Assembly: GCA_024742485.1 (NCBI GenBank)
Contig: JANSYK010000001.1
Location: 1,612,001-1,676,000, forward strand
DNA length: 64,000 bases
Direction of reading: 5' to 3'
Source of the DNA: Alphaproteobacteria bacterium
GTDB taxonomy: Bacteria > Pseudomonadota > Alphaproteobacteria > Rhizobiales > Rhizobiaceae
Of the stretch, positions 17,741-26,665 are shown in pieces. A model generated the notes under the pieces. It was not told the origin of the DNA, searched no databases, and saw nothing but the letters and a program-made list of their open reading frames with translations. The stretch's first letter is position 1. Every line of letters starts with the position of its first letter. Made by a program: the position numbers and the translations under genes.

Positions 17741-19600
17741 CTATTCGGCAGCGGCATTTTCTTTTGAATCCGGTTCGCTGTTGATAAACCCACCGGACTG
17801 GCGCGACCACAGATCAGCATAGAGACCGCCGCCGTCGAGCAACTGCGTATGGGTCCCGGTCTCGACGATCTGGCCGGCTTCAAGCACCACCAACCGGTCC
17901 ATTTCGGCAATGGTCGACAGGCGGTGGGCAATGGCAATCACGGTTTTTCCCTGCATTAGGGCAAACAGGTTTTCCTGGATCGCCGCTTCCACTTCGGAAT
18001 CGAGCGCTGACGTTGCCTCGTCCAGCACCAGGATCGGCGCATCCTTCAAAAAGACACGGGCGATCGCGATCCGCTGCCGCTGGCCGCCGGAAAGCTTGAC
18101 ACCACGTTCGCCGACATGGGCGTCAAGACCAATCCGGCCCTGCTGATCAGTCAGGTCCTGGATGAAGTCCCAGGCATTGGCGCGTCTTGCCGCATCGATG
18201 ATCTCGCCTTCCGAGGCATCGGGTTTGGAGTAGCCGATATTGTCTCGGATGGACCGGTGCAGAAGCGACGTGTCCTGTGTCACCACGCCGACATTGGCGC
18301 GCAGACTGTCCTGCGTGACCTGCGATATGTCCTGGCCATCGACAAGGATGCGTCCGGCTTCCAGGTCATAGAACCGCAACAGAACATTCGTCAGCGTCGT
18401 CTTGCCGGCACCGGATCGTCCGACCAGGCCGATCTTCTCGCCCGGATCGATCGTCAGCGACAAATCGTCGATCACGCCGCCATCCTTGCCATAGTGGAAA
18501 CGAATGTTCTCGAAGACGATCTTGCCCTCCGGCGCGCTCAGCGTCTTCGGCTGATCACGATCCGTCACGGTGTTCGGCTTGGACATCATGGACATGCCAT
18601 CGATGACAACCCCGATATTCTCGAAAAGGGCCGAAACTTCCCACATGACCCAGTGGGACATGCCGAATATGCGCAGGCACAAGGCCACGGTTGTCGCGAT
18701 TGCACCGACGGAGATGGAATCCGCCAGCCACAGATTGATGGCCATGAACCCGATGACAAACAACAGGATCGAATTGCACAGATAGACGATCGAATGAAAC
18801 AGGGTGACCAGTCGCATCTGCCGATGCACGGTGACCATGAATTCGTCCATCGCATGACGGGCATAGGTCTCTTCCCTGCCGGCATGGGAAAACAGCTTGA
18901 CCGTCGCGATGTTGGTATAGCTGTCGACAACCCGTCCGGTCATCATGGAGCGCGCATCCGCCTGCTCACGCGCGATGCGTTTCATCCGCGGGACAAAGTA
19001 CCGGATAAGACCAAGATAGACAGCCAGCCAGACGACCAGCGGCACCACGAGGCGCATGTCGGCGGCAGCCACCATGGCCAGCATCGCGATGAAATAGACC
19101 GCCACGTAGACCAGCACGTCGAGGACCTTCATCACCGCCTCGCGGATCGCCAGCGATGTCTGCATCACACGCGTGGCAACGCGACCGGCAAATTCATCGG
19201 CAAAGAACGAGAGGCTCTGGCCCAGCAGGTGCCGGTGCATCTGCCAGCGCGCAATCATCGGATAGTTGCCCAGCAGTGTCTGGTGCGTCAACAGGGACTG
19301 TATCCAAACGATAACCGGCAGTCCGACCAGCACCAATGTGCCCATCCAGAACAGACGAACGCCCTCCTTGGCCAGAAAATCCTCGCGTGTCGACGTCGTC
19401 AGCCAATTGACGATATCGCCGAGGAAGCCGAACAAAAACACCTCGCCGACCGCAATCGCAGCCGTGAGCAGTGACATCATCAGGAGCCACGGTGCTGCCT
19501 CCCGCGAATAATGCCAGCAGAAAGGCAGGAAACGGTCGGGAGGTTGCCCGGAAAGCGCCTCAGGATAGGGATTCAAACGGTTTTCAAACCAGCCAAACAT
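17741..19600 (-). CDS. ABC exporter, fused permease-ATPase (MsbA/MDR type), copy 2
   Basis: The 619-residue half-transporter has a six-helix membrane domain followed by an ATPase with Walker A GRSGAGKTT (about 392), signature LSGGQRQ (about 502), Walker B ILVLDEATSALD and IAIAHRLSTIAEMD. Its organisation and C-terminus match copy 1 at 13373, so the two may be homodimeric paralogues or a heterodimer. The 85-base gap before the MscS gene suggests one transcript, with this gene first. Confidence 0.92.
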   Translation of the reverse strand: MFGWFENRLNPYPEALSGQPPDRFLPFCWHYSREAAPWLLMMSLLTAAIAVGEVFLFGFLGDIVNWLTTSTREDFLAKEGVRLFWMGTLVLVGLPVIVWIQSLLTHQTLLGNYPMIARWQMHRHLLGQSLSFFADEFAGRVATRVMQTSLAIREAVMKVLDVLVYVAVYFIAMLAMVAAADMRLVVPLVVWLAVYLGLIRYFVPRMKRIAREQADARSMMTGRVVDSYTNIATVKLFSHAGREETYARHAMDEFMVTVHRQMRLVTLFHSIVYLCNSILLFVIGFMAINLWLADSISVGAIATTVALCLRIFGMSHWVMWEVSALFENIGVVIDGMSMMSKPNTVTDRDQPKTLSAPEGKIVFENIRFHYGKDGGVIDDLSLTIDPGEKIGLVGRSGAGKTTLTNVLLRFYDLEAGRILVDGQDISQVTQDSLRANVGVVTQDTSLLHRSIRDNIGYSKPDASEGEIIDAARRANAWDFIQDLTDQQGRIGLDAHVGERGVKLSGGQRQRIAIARVFLKDAPILVLDEATSALDSEVEAAIQENLFALMQGKTVIAIAHRLSTIAEMDRLVVLEAGQIVETGTHTQLLDGGGLYADLWSRQSGGFINSEPDSKENAAAE

Positions 19601-20059
19601 AATTCAGCCTCAGTTAATTGGGGAGCAGGAACGCGCGCAATGGCCAAACATGGACCGCTGCAGGCGGTCGGCACTCTGGCGGTGCAGTCTGTCGATTGGA
19701 CGAGCCGTTAATGCTCAGAAAAATCCGTGCTCAGGGCACGATGAAACGAAAATCAAGCGTCAGGGATTTCCGATAAAGGGACCCGAAGGTCAGCTTGCGG
19801 CTGGTCGGGTCCGGACCGGGAGCATCGCTGGCGCAGCGACATCAACCATCGAAGGTTGAATGGTATCAATGCAATCCATGCGTTTGTCCTCCGATTGAAG
19901 CCAGTCCGAAGCTAAGGGTCATACAGCGATTCGACCTCTGCGGCCACAATGGCTTGGTCAAAAAAGACCCAATGGTCGATCCTCACCCAGCGGTTGTTGC
20001 AATTTGGCCACGACCATGGTCTGCCAATGTGTTGGCACCGAGGGATGCAGGGACATAGC
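19601..20059. other. Gene-free stretch between ABC exporter and trmL
   Basis: No credible coding frame is visible in these 459 bases. The stretch separates divergent genes, so promoters for both must be here, but I see no clear consensus. Its middle part holds several consecutive stem-loops, listed separately at 19726-19859. Confidence 0.7.
19726..19859. ncRNA. Candidate structured RNA: run of stem-loops
   Basis: Four perfect inverted repeats follow one another: CGTGC/GCACG (19726-19740), GGACCCGA/TCGGGTCC (19779-19812) enclosing an inner CAGC/GCTG, TCGCT/AGCGA (19825-19839) and TCAACC/GGTTGA (19842-19859). No T-run follows on the plus strand. I checked for core motifs of SRP RNA, tmRNA, RNase P RNA and tRNA and saw none. 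It may be a small RNA or a structured leader of trmL, on either strand. Confidence 0.3.
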
Positions 20060-20530
20060 ATGACGAGCAGAATACGCATTGCGCTTTACCAGCCGGACAT
20101 CCCTGGCAACACCGGCACGATCCTGCGCATGGCTGCCTGTCTGGGCGTCGCGGTGGATATTGTCGAGCCGGCCGGTTTCGACATGTCCGATCGCGCCTTG
20201 CGGCGTGCCGGCATGGATTACGCAGAGCAGGCGGCCATGCGGCGTCACCGCACCTGGAACCATTTCCTCGAATGGAACGCGCAAGAAAGGCGCAGGCTGA
20301 TCCTTGCCACGACGCAGGCGGAACAATCCTACCGGACCTTCGCGTTCAGATCTGATGACATATTGCTGTTCGGCCGTGAGAGCGCTGGCGCTCCGGAAGA
20401 CGTCCACCGGGCGGCAGATGCCCGGTTGTGCATTCCGATGGTCGACGGACACCGCTCTCTCAATCTGGCGATCTCCACGGCGCTGTTTGTCGGCGAGGCC
20501 CTTCGGCAAACCGTTGACGACAGTGAATGA
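20060..20530 (+). CDS. trmL: tRNA (cytidine(34)-2'-O)-methyltransferase
   Basis: The 156-residue SPOUT-family enzyme methylates the wobble ribose of tRNA-Leu. It shows the family N-terminus IALYQPDIPGNTGTILR, then LLFGRESAGAPEDVH (about 103-115), IPMVDGHRSLNLA (about 123-135) and the knot-forming end. The frame stays open to 19949, but the homologous N-terminus starts at the ATG at 20060 after GCAGGGACAT. The stop is 7 bases from the convergent gene end at 20538. Confidence 0.93.
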   Translation: MTSRIRIALYQPDIPGNTGTILRMAACLGVAVDIVEPAGFDMSDRALRRAGMDYAEQAAMRRHRTWNHFLEWNAQERRRLILATTQAEQSYRTFAFRSDDILLFGRESAGAPEDVHRAADARLCIPMVDGHRSLNLAISTALFVGEALRQTVDDSE

Positions 20531-20537
20531 AAGTTGA

Positions 20538-20798
20538 TCAGTCGGCTGTCGGCAAACGACGCATGGTGAATTCGATCTGATTGTCGGGCAATTGGCGCCA
20601 GCTTTCGACTTCGGTCCAATAGGCCGCCTTCGGCCATGCTTCGAACCACTCCCGCGCCTTTTCACGAGCCGCTCCACGCGGCAGACAAAAGGTTTCCCGG
20701 ACAAAGGAATCACGTCCGGTGGAAGCGCCGGCGCGGCGTCCCTTCCTGATTTGCCGCCGCAATCCGTCCATCGGCGGAATTGTCGGAACTCGTTTCAT
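20538..20798 (-). CDS. Small conserved rhizobial protein of unknown function
   Basis: The 86-residue basic protein has no signal peptide or membrane segment. The pattern [13 protein letters not shown], then [20 protein letters not shown] and the C-terminus [11 protein letters not shown] looks conserved in related bacteria from memory, always as a hypothetical protein. AAAGGTG precedes the ATG. It is divergent from hemF and convergent with trmL. No function can be given. Confidence 0.75.
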   Translation of the reverse strand: MKRVPTIPPMDGLRRQIRKGRRAGASTGRDSFVRETFCLPRGAAREKAREWFEAWPKAAYWTEVESWRQLPDNQIEFTMRRLPTAD

Positions 20799-20962
20799 CT
20801 ACAGCACCTTTGCCCTTGATTGTAATGGCAAATCGCCGTTTTGGCGAATCGGATTTCATGAAGTTAAAAAAACCGACAAGGGTTGAAATATGGTGCCGAA
20901 CTCTATGGCATCGCTGTGGGGTTGCTGTTAAACATTGCGGGGAGACTGATGGGGACATTGTA

Positions 20963-21874
20963 ATGGAAAGACCAAACCTTCCGATTGGCCTGCCGGGCGA
21001 ATTGGAAGAAAAGAAAGATCAGGCACGCGTCTGGTTCGAATCCCTGCGCGATGCGATCTGCGAGTCATTCGAACAGCTTGAAAAAGACCTGACCGGTCAG
21101 TTGTCTGAAGACCCGCCCGGGCGATTTGAACGCAACGAATGGCAGCGTGAAGAAGGGCGTGGTGGCGGCGGCATCATGTCGATCATGCGCGGCAGGGTCT
21201 TCGAAAAGGTCGGAGTCCACACGTCGACCGTCTATGGCGAGTTCTCACCGGAATTTCGCCAGCAGATCCCCGGTGCGGAACTCGACCCCCGATTCTGGGC
21301 TTCTGGCATTTCCCTCATTGCCCATCCGGTCAATCCGCATGTTCCGGCCGTGCATATGAACACAAGAATGGTCGTGACATCGACGCAATGGTTCGGCGGT
21401 GGCGCCGACCTCACGCCGGTGCTCGACAGCCGGCGCACGCAGGACGATCCCGATACGAAGCTATTCCATCGGGCCATGCAGGTGGCCTGTACACGCCACG
21501 GTGTGGCGGACTATCAGCGCTACAAGGACTGGTGTGACGAATACTTCTATCTCAAACATCGTGACGAGCCGCGCGGCGTCGGTGGAATTTTCTTCGACTG
21601 GCTGCGCTCAAAGGAAGCGGTCGGCGGATGGAAGGCCGATTTCGCCTTCGTCCAGGATGTCGGGCGGGCCTTTGCCGTTGCCTATCCGAAGCTCGTACGG
21701 GCCAATTTCAATACGCCGTGGAATGAACATCACCGCAACGAGCAATTGATCCGCCGCGGCCGCTATGTCGAGTTCAATCTGCTTTACGACCGGGGCACGA
21801 TATTCGGCCTGAAAACCGGGGGCAATGTGGACTCCATCCTGTCGTCCATGCCACCTGCCGTTCGCTGGCCCTAG
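20963..21874 (+). CDS. hemF: Oxygen-dependent coproporphyrinogen III oxidase
   Basis: The 303-residue enzyme decarboxylates coproporphyrinogen III to protoporphyrinogen IX in haem synthesis. Recognisable parts are [20 protein letters not shown] (about residues 67-86), [13 protein letters not shown], the [20 protein letters not shown] segment and the C-terminal [16 protein letters not shown] with PPAVRWP at the end. The frame is open to 20780, but GGGGAC before 20963 and the family length support this ATG. Upstream 20799-20962 is its promoter region. Confidence 0.96.
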   Translation: MERPNLPIGLPGELEEKKDQARVWFESLRDAICESFEQLEKDLTGQLSEDPPGRFERNEWQREEGRGGGGIMSIMRGRVFEKVGVHTSTVYGEFSPEFRQQIPGAELDPRFWASGISLIAHPVNPHVPAVHMNTRMVVTSTQWFGGGADLTPVLDSRRTQDDPDTKLFHRAMQVACTRHGVADYQRYKDWCDEYFYLKHRDEPRGVGGIFFDWLRSKEAVGGWKADFAFVQDVGRAFAVAYPKLVRANFNTPWNEHHRNEQLIRRGRYVEFNLLYDRGTIFGLKTGGNVDSILSSMPPAVRWP

Positions 21875-22223
21875 GCTGTAGCGACCCTTGGGGAACCAGG
21901 GAATGCACGCTTGGGCGGGACAGTCCGCGAAACTGGCACGCGATGAGCCTGCAACAGATCTGATCGCACGCCTGTGGGATGAGGCACTGGAATTGTTGCA
22001 GGGCTGACCAGAAACCTTTTTGCGGTTTGCAGTGTGGCGATCGAATAAGTCGCCAACTTGTAACCACAGAACGCCCGGATGCGGATCGAGACAGAAAACA
22101 CGAACCAATGCGTACCGCGCTACGCGTTCACGATGAGAAACCCCTTCGGCAACAGGTTTCCGGACCGGGTCCAGGTCAAATGTCGAACCGCAATGCGAGA
22201 TCGCCATGCGGCCTGGCTGTGTT
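21875..22223. other. Gene-poor stretch after hemF
   Basis: The stretch contains the short nitronate-monooxygenase-like remnant at 21882-22007 and a 6-bp hairpin TGGCGA/TCGCCA (22035-22055, 9-base loop) without a clear T-run. I see no intact gene in the rest. Confidence 0.6.
21882..22007 (+). pseudogene. Remnant of a nitronate monooxygenase C-terminus
   Basis: A short frame between stop codons reads GMHAWAGQSAKLARDEPA, then TDLIARLWDEALELLQ and stop. From memory this pattern (WAGQ.A.LAR..PA..L..RLWDEA) is the last helix region of 2-nitropropane dioxygenase/nitronate monooxygenase. The rest of the roughly 320-residue protein is absent upstream, where hemF ends. It looks like the tail left by a deletion. 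The identification rests on about 40 residues. Confidence 0.5.
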
Positions 22224-23102
22224 TTAATGCGTTTGCAGAATGTCCAGGCACCAGTGGTAAAGCGGCAAGTCCTCATCTTCTCCGCAAAACGACCAATATG
22301 CCGCCAGCCATTTTTGAACCATGAAACCAGTCTCCAAAAGCCCGCGTTCCCGTAGCCAGCCTCTTGCCTGCAGTTGGTCCTTTTCGCCTGCGGCGGGTGT
22401 TATGGACGGGTTCAAGAACGCTGCTGCAATTATCGGATTGAATTGGGAATTGCCCGCTATTGTCGTACCCCCAAAATCGAGAACGGCCGTAATCCTGCCG
22501 TCTGCGCACAGCACATTTGACGGGCAGTAGCCCAAATGTACGAGCTTGGGCTGATCGGGTTCCTCAATCGCGTCAACAATGCGATCCACATCAATACGCA
22601 GGCCGCGAACCCTCAAGGACTCCTGCGCCCGCACCCGCAGAAACGTTTTGAAACAGCTGTTGCGAATGGCACCATCCCGCGCCAACTCGCCGTACTCGGT
22701 TTCGCCGCTCAACAACTCCCCGAGCTGTAAGGAAGCCTCGAGGTATTCATGCACCAAACGGTGACGTCCGGTGCCCGCCAGTCGCACAAGCGCATCGCTC
22801 ACGGGGATGCCGCTCAGGCGATCCTCCACAGTGAAATACAGGCCACTTTCAAACCCGAAATCCCGCACGCGCGGAATATCGAAACTGGCTCGGTTCGATC
22901 TGGATCCAAGTCGATTCAAAAGAACTATTCTGGACGATGCGTCGGCTTCAAGCGTTCCCGCTCTATTCACGCGCAACACCGAAGCATCATTCAGCGCAAA
23001 CACCTGTGCTTCCGCCCCGGCACCGACAAGAGCGGATGCACCAATGCCAAATCGCTTTAGAATGTTGTCCAGGTCGCTGATGGCGCATGCCTCATCTGTC
23101 AT
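22224..23102 (-). CDS. Aminoglycoside phosphotransferase-like protein with altered catalytic motif
   Basis: The 292-residue protein has the APH/choline-kinase fold: a nucleotide-loop-like GAGAEAQVFALND near residue 24, the Brenner motif region LVHLGYCPSNVLC and the metal motif VLDFGGTTIAGN. In active members the first reads HGDxxxxN. Here it is HLGxxxxN, so the catalytic Asp is replaced by Gly, while the Asn and the DFG-like Asp are kept. It may be a pseudokinase or a binding protein. The ATG at 23102 gives the normal N-terminus; the frame continues to 23171. Confidence 0.75.
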   Translation of the reverse strand: MTDEACAISDLDNILKRFGIGASALVGAGAEAQVFALNDASVLRVNRAGTLEADASSRIVLLNRLGSRSNRASFDIPRVRDFGFESGLYFTVEDRLSGIPVSDALVRLAGTGRHRLVHEYLEASLQLGELLSGETEYGELARDGAIRNSCFKTFLRVRAQESLRVRGLRIDVDRIVDAIEEPDQPKLVHLGYCPSNVLCADGRITAVLDFGGTTIAGNSQFNPIIAAAFLNPSITPAAGEKDQLQARGWLRERGLLETGFMVQKWLAAYWSFCGEDEDLPLYHWCLDILQTH

Positions 23103-23220
23103 GGCTGAACTCGCCAAGGGGCCAGAAGCAACCGTCCCTTTCGTTCTATTGGCAACCCGTCGGCACGGCAATATGAACAGAGCACGCCAGGACCTTGGCG
23201 GCAGTGGACATTCCGGACCA

Positions 23221-24633
23221 TCAATTTCCGGGAGAAGCGACCGCGCTCAATGTCCAGACGACCAGCGGCGCTTCGATCCCGCGAATGGGCTGCGCCGGCT
23301 GCTCGACCAACTGATCAAACAGCGTTTTGGATGAGTTTGCTTCATCCCGCGACTGTTGAATGAGATCATCGCTGGCAACCAGGCTGCAGTCGAGTGATCG
23401 TGATAGTCCCTGCAATCGGCTGGCAATGTTGACCGTGCTGCCGATCACCGCGAATTCCAGCCGGTTTGCACCGATATCCCCCAGAACGACCGGACCGTAA
23501 TGGATCCCGAAACCGACTTGCAGATGGGGTTGACCCCGTTCGGTGCGAATACGGTTCATGTCATCGACCGAATTGATCATCGCTCGGGCACACCGCAGAG
23601 CGTTTCCGGCATCGTTATCACCGGCAAAGGGGGTACCGAATGTTGCCATCAATCCATCACCCAGGAACTTGTCCAATGTTCCGCCGTGGTCAAAGACCGC
23701 ATGCTCCATGCGGCTGTGAAAATCACGCAATGTCTGAATCACATCCTCGGGATCACGACCATCGGCGAAGGCAGTGAACCCCGCAATATCGACAAACATC
23801 ACCGCGACATTCTGTGTCCGCACCTTCTTCAGGGGTTCGTCATTTTGCGCCAGTTCCGCAACGACATTCGGTGAGAAGTAACGTGCAAGATTACTGCGTT
23901 CGCGCTCGGATGCCGCATGGCTCTTCAGCAACTCGTTTGAGCGTTTGACGGTGAGCGCAAGCGTCACGGCGACAATCAGAAACACCACCACTTCCTGCAG
24001 GCGCCAACCGATGTGAAGGGCATTGGGGTCCAGGATCTCAAACATTCGAGGCCGGCCCGCCAATGCTGTCTTGACGGCTTCGGACAATCCCGGCTGTTCA
24101 TTCGGCACAAAATACACCCACAAAACACCGGCAGCCCACAATCCTGTTGTCCAGGTGCCCACCGCAATCACCGTGCGCCAGGAATAGGCCAGCGTGGCGC
24201 CCGCAAGCAGCACGAAGAAGAAGATAAAGGCACCGAAGCGATACTGCATGGCCAGGGGCCAATCCAGGTTGTTGAATGGGTTGGGAACAACCGTCACCAG
24301 CGTCATCAGCGCCAGATCGCAAAAGATCAATATGAGTTCCGGCCGTGACTGGCCGACCTTGCCGACCTGCAGTTGTGCCCAACCGATAAGCGCCAGGAGC
24401 GCAAGCGGCAAATAGTAGTAGAGCACATCCCAGTTGGGATTGATAAACGGCAAAATGACCGCAATGATTGCCAGGGCAACCCAGCGGGCCCGCACTGCAA
24501 GCAGCAGTCCGTCGCGCTTGGCGCCCTCCAGCGCCGATTCCGCATAGGCATTGGCACTCAGTTGAGCGTCGTCATCTTCAACGACCGCGATAGGCGCGGC
24601 TGGCAGGATTCTCACGGCGGTTTCTGGAGGCAT
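23221..24633 (-). CDS. Membrane-bound class III adenylate/guanylate cyclase
   Basis: The 470-residue protein has a soluble start, six membrane helices (about residues 47-235) and a C-terminal cyclase domain. Metal-binding Asp residues are in VAVMFVDIAGFTAF (about 276-289) and DKFLGDGLMATFG (about 320), and the transition-state region reads GSTVNIASRLQG. A signalling linker (SERERSNLARYFSPNVV) lies between the membrane and catalytic parts, as in rhizobial CyaA-type enzymes. The product is probably cAMP. It stands alone. Confidence 0.92.
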   Translation of the reverse strand: MPPETAVRILPAAPIAVVEDDDAQLSANAYAESALEGAKRDGLLLAVRARWVALAIIAVILPFINPNWDVLYYYLPLALLALIGWAQLQVGKVGQSRPELILIFCDLALMTLVTVVPNPFNNLDWPLAMQYRFGAFIFFFVLLAGATLAYSWRTVIAVGTWTTGLWAAGVLWVYFVPNEQPGLSEAVKTALAGRPRMFEILDPNALHIGWRLQEVVVFLIVAVTLALTVKRSNELLKSHAASERERSNLARYFSPNVVAELAQNDEPLKKVRTQNVAVMFVDIAGFTAFADGRDPEDVIQTLRDFHSRMEHAVFDHGGTLDKFLGDGLMATFGTPFAGDNDAGNALRCARAMINSVDDMNRIRTERGQPHLQVGFGIHYGPVVLGDIGANRLEFAVIGSTVNIASRLQGLSRSLDCSLVASDDLIQQSRDEANSSKTLFDQLVEQPAQPIRGIEAPLVVWTLSAVASPGN

Positions 24634-25061
24634 GAATCATATCCGTTAATCGACAGTCTGCCGCCACAATATCGGGGCTCGAACAGGCGCAAACAAGCCT
24701 TCCGGCACACAGCACAACGTCTGTTCCGGTCGGCGGGGTCAATGAGCCAGGTTTGGAATGAGCATGCGACGCACAGCCCATGGGGAGGATGCAGCAGCCG
24801 CGTCCGCCGTTGCGTTGGACTTTTTCAAAGTTGGAAACGAGTAATGTACCGCTCGTCACCGGGGGCCTGACGGCGCGAGGAAATGAACCCTGGATCGGTG
24901 GGAACGTCATGGGCTCCGCCGCCGTGGATTGGTCGAGACGCCAAATATGATAATGCACAGCGAGCGTATTTGCGTGCCGGTTCCATGCATCCGGTCAGGC
25001 GGCGACACCGTTTCCGGACGCATGGGATCTATAGTGATGTGCCTGCTATCTCAGGTCGCCA
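24634..25061. other. Gene-free stretch before the cyclase
   Basis: These 428 bases lie upstream of the cyclase and downstream of the small secreted protein. I see no credible gene, no tRNA arm and no strong hairpin. The cyclase promoter should be in the part near 24634, without a clear consensus. Confidence 0.6.
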
Positions 25062-25376
25062 TCAATAGGCACGGCACACATAGGAAATGGTGCAGTAATG
25101 CGCATCCTTCGTGCGAACATTGTAGCGCTGTGCGTCCTCGTCGGCAGAGGGGCAGTTCAGGCTGGTTTTTTGACTGACCGGAACCCCATCATAGATAGGC
25201 AGGACCGTGCCGCTGCGGGTGCGCACGTAAATACGGCCATTCTTTTCGTAGTTTGCGACGGCCATTGCGCAGGTCATCTGATCGGCCGTCACCAATGCGT
25301 GGGCGGCGGGTGTCAATGCAGTACCAAATACAGAGATGCCCAGGGCAAACGCTGCAATTTTCTTAAGATGCGACAT
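25062..25376 (-). CDS. Small secreted cysteine-containing protein, unknown function
   Basis: The 104-residue protein has a clear signal peptide (ISVFGTALTPAAHA, cleavage near residue 27). The mature part, about 77 residues, has four cysteines (in MTCAMA, LNCPSAD, HYCTIS and VCRAY), suggesting two disulfides in the periplasm. It follows cca by 17 bases and may be read from the same transcript. I do not recognise a family. Confidence 0.7.
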   Translation of the reverse strand: MSHLKKIAAFALGISVFGTALTPAAHALVTADQMTCAMAVANYEKNGRIYVRTRSGTVLPIYDGVPVSQKTSLNCPSADEDAQRYNVRTKDAHYCTISYVCRAY

Positions 25377-25393
25377 TGGGGGGTCTCCTCGAG

Positions 25394-26665
25394 TTATTTG
25401 CTCAACGTTGCAAGCCGCGTCAACAGCTCGTTTTTCGACATGACGAAACTGCTCTCCAGCCAGACCGTCTCAAGTTCGGCCATTGCCTTGCCAAGCGACG
25501 GTCCCGGTTCGAAGCCGCGAGAGACCAGATCACTCCCTTTCAGCGGAAAGACCGGTTTCTTCCAACCGGTTGCCACCTTCAGCAGGCGCGACACCTTGGC
25601 CGCGTCCATGAGAGCTGAATCGTCTGTCTCGGCCTTGGCACGAAGAGCACTCAATCGGAGTCTTATACGATCCTCGATCGCCGTTGGATCACCCAGATAA
25701 AGATGACGTTTGAGAACCGTATCGGTGACCGTGTCGGGAAGTTCTTCCTGTTCAGCCCAGCTGGTCACCCGCCGGGTCTCGGCCTTCGACAGGCGCAGCC
25801 GCTTCGCCATTTCAGCCATGCGCGCGGGATCAGGCGGCACAATCGCCATCAGCCGCAACATCGGGTCGGCGGGCCAGCCAAGCGTCCTTTCGGTGCTGAC
25901 AAGACCGGGGATGCCGTCAATGCCCCATCGGTCGCTTTCCGCCAGCACGGCTGACAACACGCCGGACTGGCGCATCCACAACATCGACCGTGCGGGATCA
26001 GGGGCCCCCAGCAGGCGCTTGAGTTCTGACCATACCCGTTCGGCGGACAGTTTCGAGAGGCCTGATTTCAGCCGTGCGCAGGCGCGCAATCCATCGGCAT
26101 CCGGGCGGCCCTTCCCGTACCACGCGAAGAAACGAAAAAACCGCAATATGCGAAGGTAATCCTCCTCGATCCGCCGGCCGGCATCACCGATGAAACGGAC
26201 GGTTCCCGATTCAATGTCAGCTATGCCGCCGACCAGGTCGATGACGGTACCCGACGCGTCGGCATAGAGCCCGTTCATGGTCAGGTCGCGGCGCTGCGCA
26301 TCAGCGGTCCAATCGGTGCTGAAGGCCACGTCGGCGCGGCGCCCATCCGTCGCGACATCGACCCGCAGGGTCGTGACTTCAAACGGGTGGCCCTTGGCGA
26401 CCACGGTGACGGTTCCGTGTTCGATGCCGGTTGGTATCGATTTGAATCCGGCCTTATCGGCCCGTTCGATTACCATATCCGGGGCCAGCGTTGTCGCAAT
26501 ATCGATGTCGCCGACGCGTTGATCCATCAGCGCATTGCGAACGGCTCCACCGGCAATTCTCGCCTCCCCGTCACCCTCATTGAGGATTGCCATCACGCTT
26601 TGCAGCGTCGGATCCCTGAACCAGTCGCACTCGGCAACACATGCCGCGTTTCGTTGGTCGCTCAC
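25394..26665 (-). CDS. cca: CCA tRNA nucleotidyltransferase
   Basis: The 423-residue class II nucleotidyltransferase adds or repairs the 3' CCA end of tRNAs. It has the glycine and metal motifs ARIAGGAVRNAL and GDIDIATT near residues 36-58, then RRDLTMNGLYAD and EEDYLRILRFFRFFAWYG. The start is GTG in a 4-base overlap (GTGA) with the stop of the Nudix gene. It is the third gene of a DUF1285-Nudix-cca operon. Confidence 0.95.
   Translation of the reverse strand: MSDQRNAACVAECDWFRDPTLQSVMAILNEGDGEARIAGGAVRNALMDQRVGDIDIATTLAPDMVIERADKAGFKSIPTGIEHGTVTVVAKGHPFEVTTLRVDVATDGRRADVAFSTDWTADAQRRDLTMNGLYADASGTVIDLVGGIADIESGTVRFIGDAGRRIEEDYLRILRFFRFFAWYGKGRPDADGLRACARLKSGLSKLSAERVWSELKRLLGAPDPARSMLWMRQSGVLSAVLAESDRWGIDGIPGLVSTERTLGWPADPMLRLMAIVPPDPARMAEMAKRLRLSKAETRRVTSWAEQEELPDTVTDTVLKRHLYLGDPTAIEDRIRLRLSALRAKAETDDSALMDAAKVSRLLKVATGWKKPVFPLKGSDLVSRGFEPGPSLGKAMAELETVWLESSFVMSKNELLTRLATLSK

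Noticed and set aside
18116-19474. A 452-codon plus-strand frame across the second ABC exporter
   Set aside because: Antisense to intact Walker and signature motifs; very rich in Asp, His, Arg and Gln without domains.
19601-20059. A housekeeping RNA (SRP, 6S, tmRNA, RNase P or tRNA) in the gene-free stretch
   Set aside because: No SRP core, no tRNA T-arm consensus, no tmRNA or RNase P core motifs were visible; only simple stem-loops are present.
20799-20860. FNR-type box before hemF
   Set aside because: TTGAT is present near 20816, but the second half-site ATCAA at the right spacing is absent.
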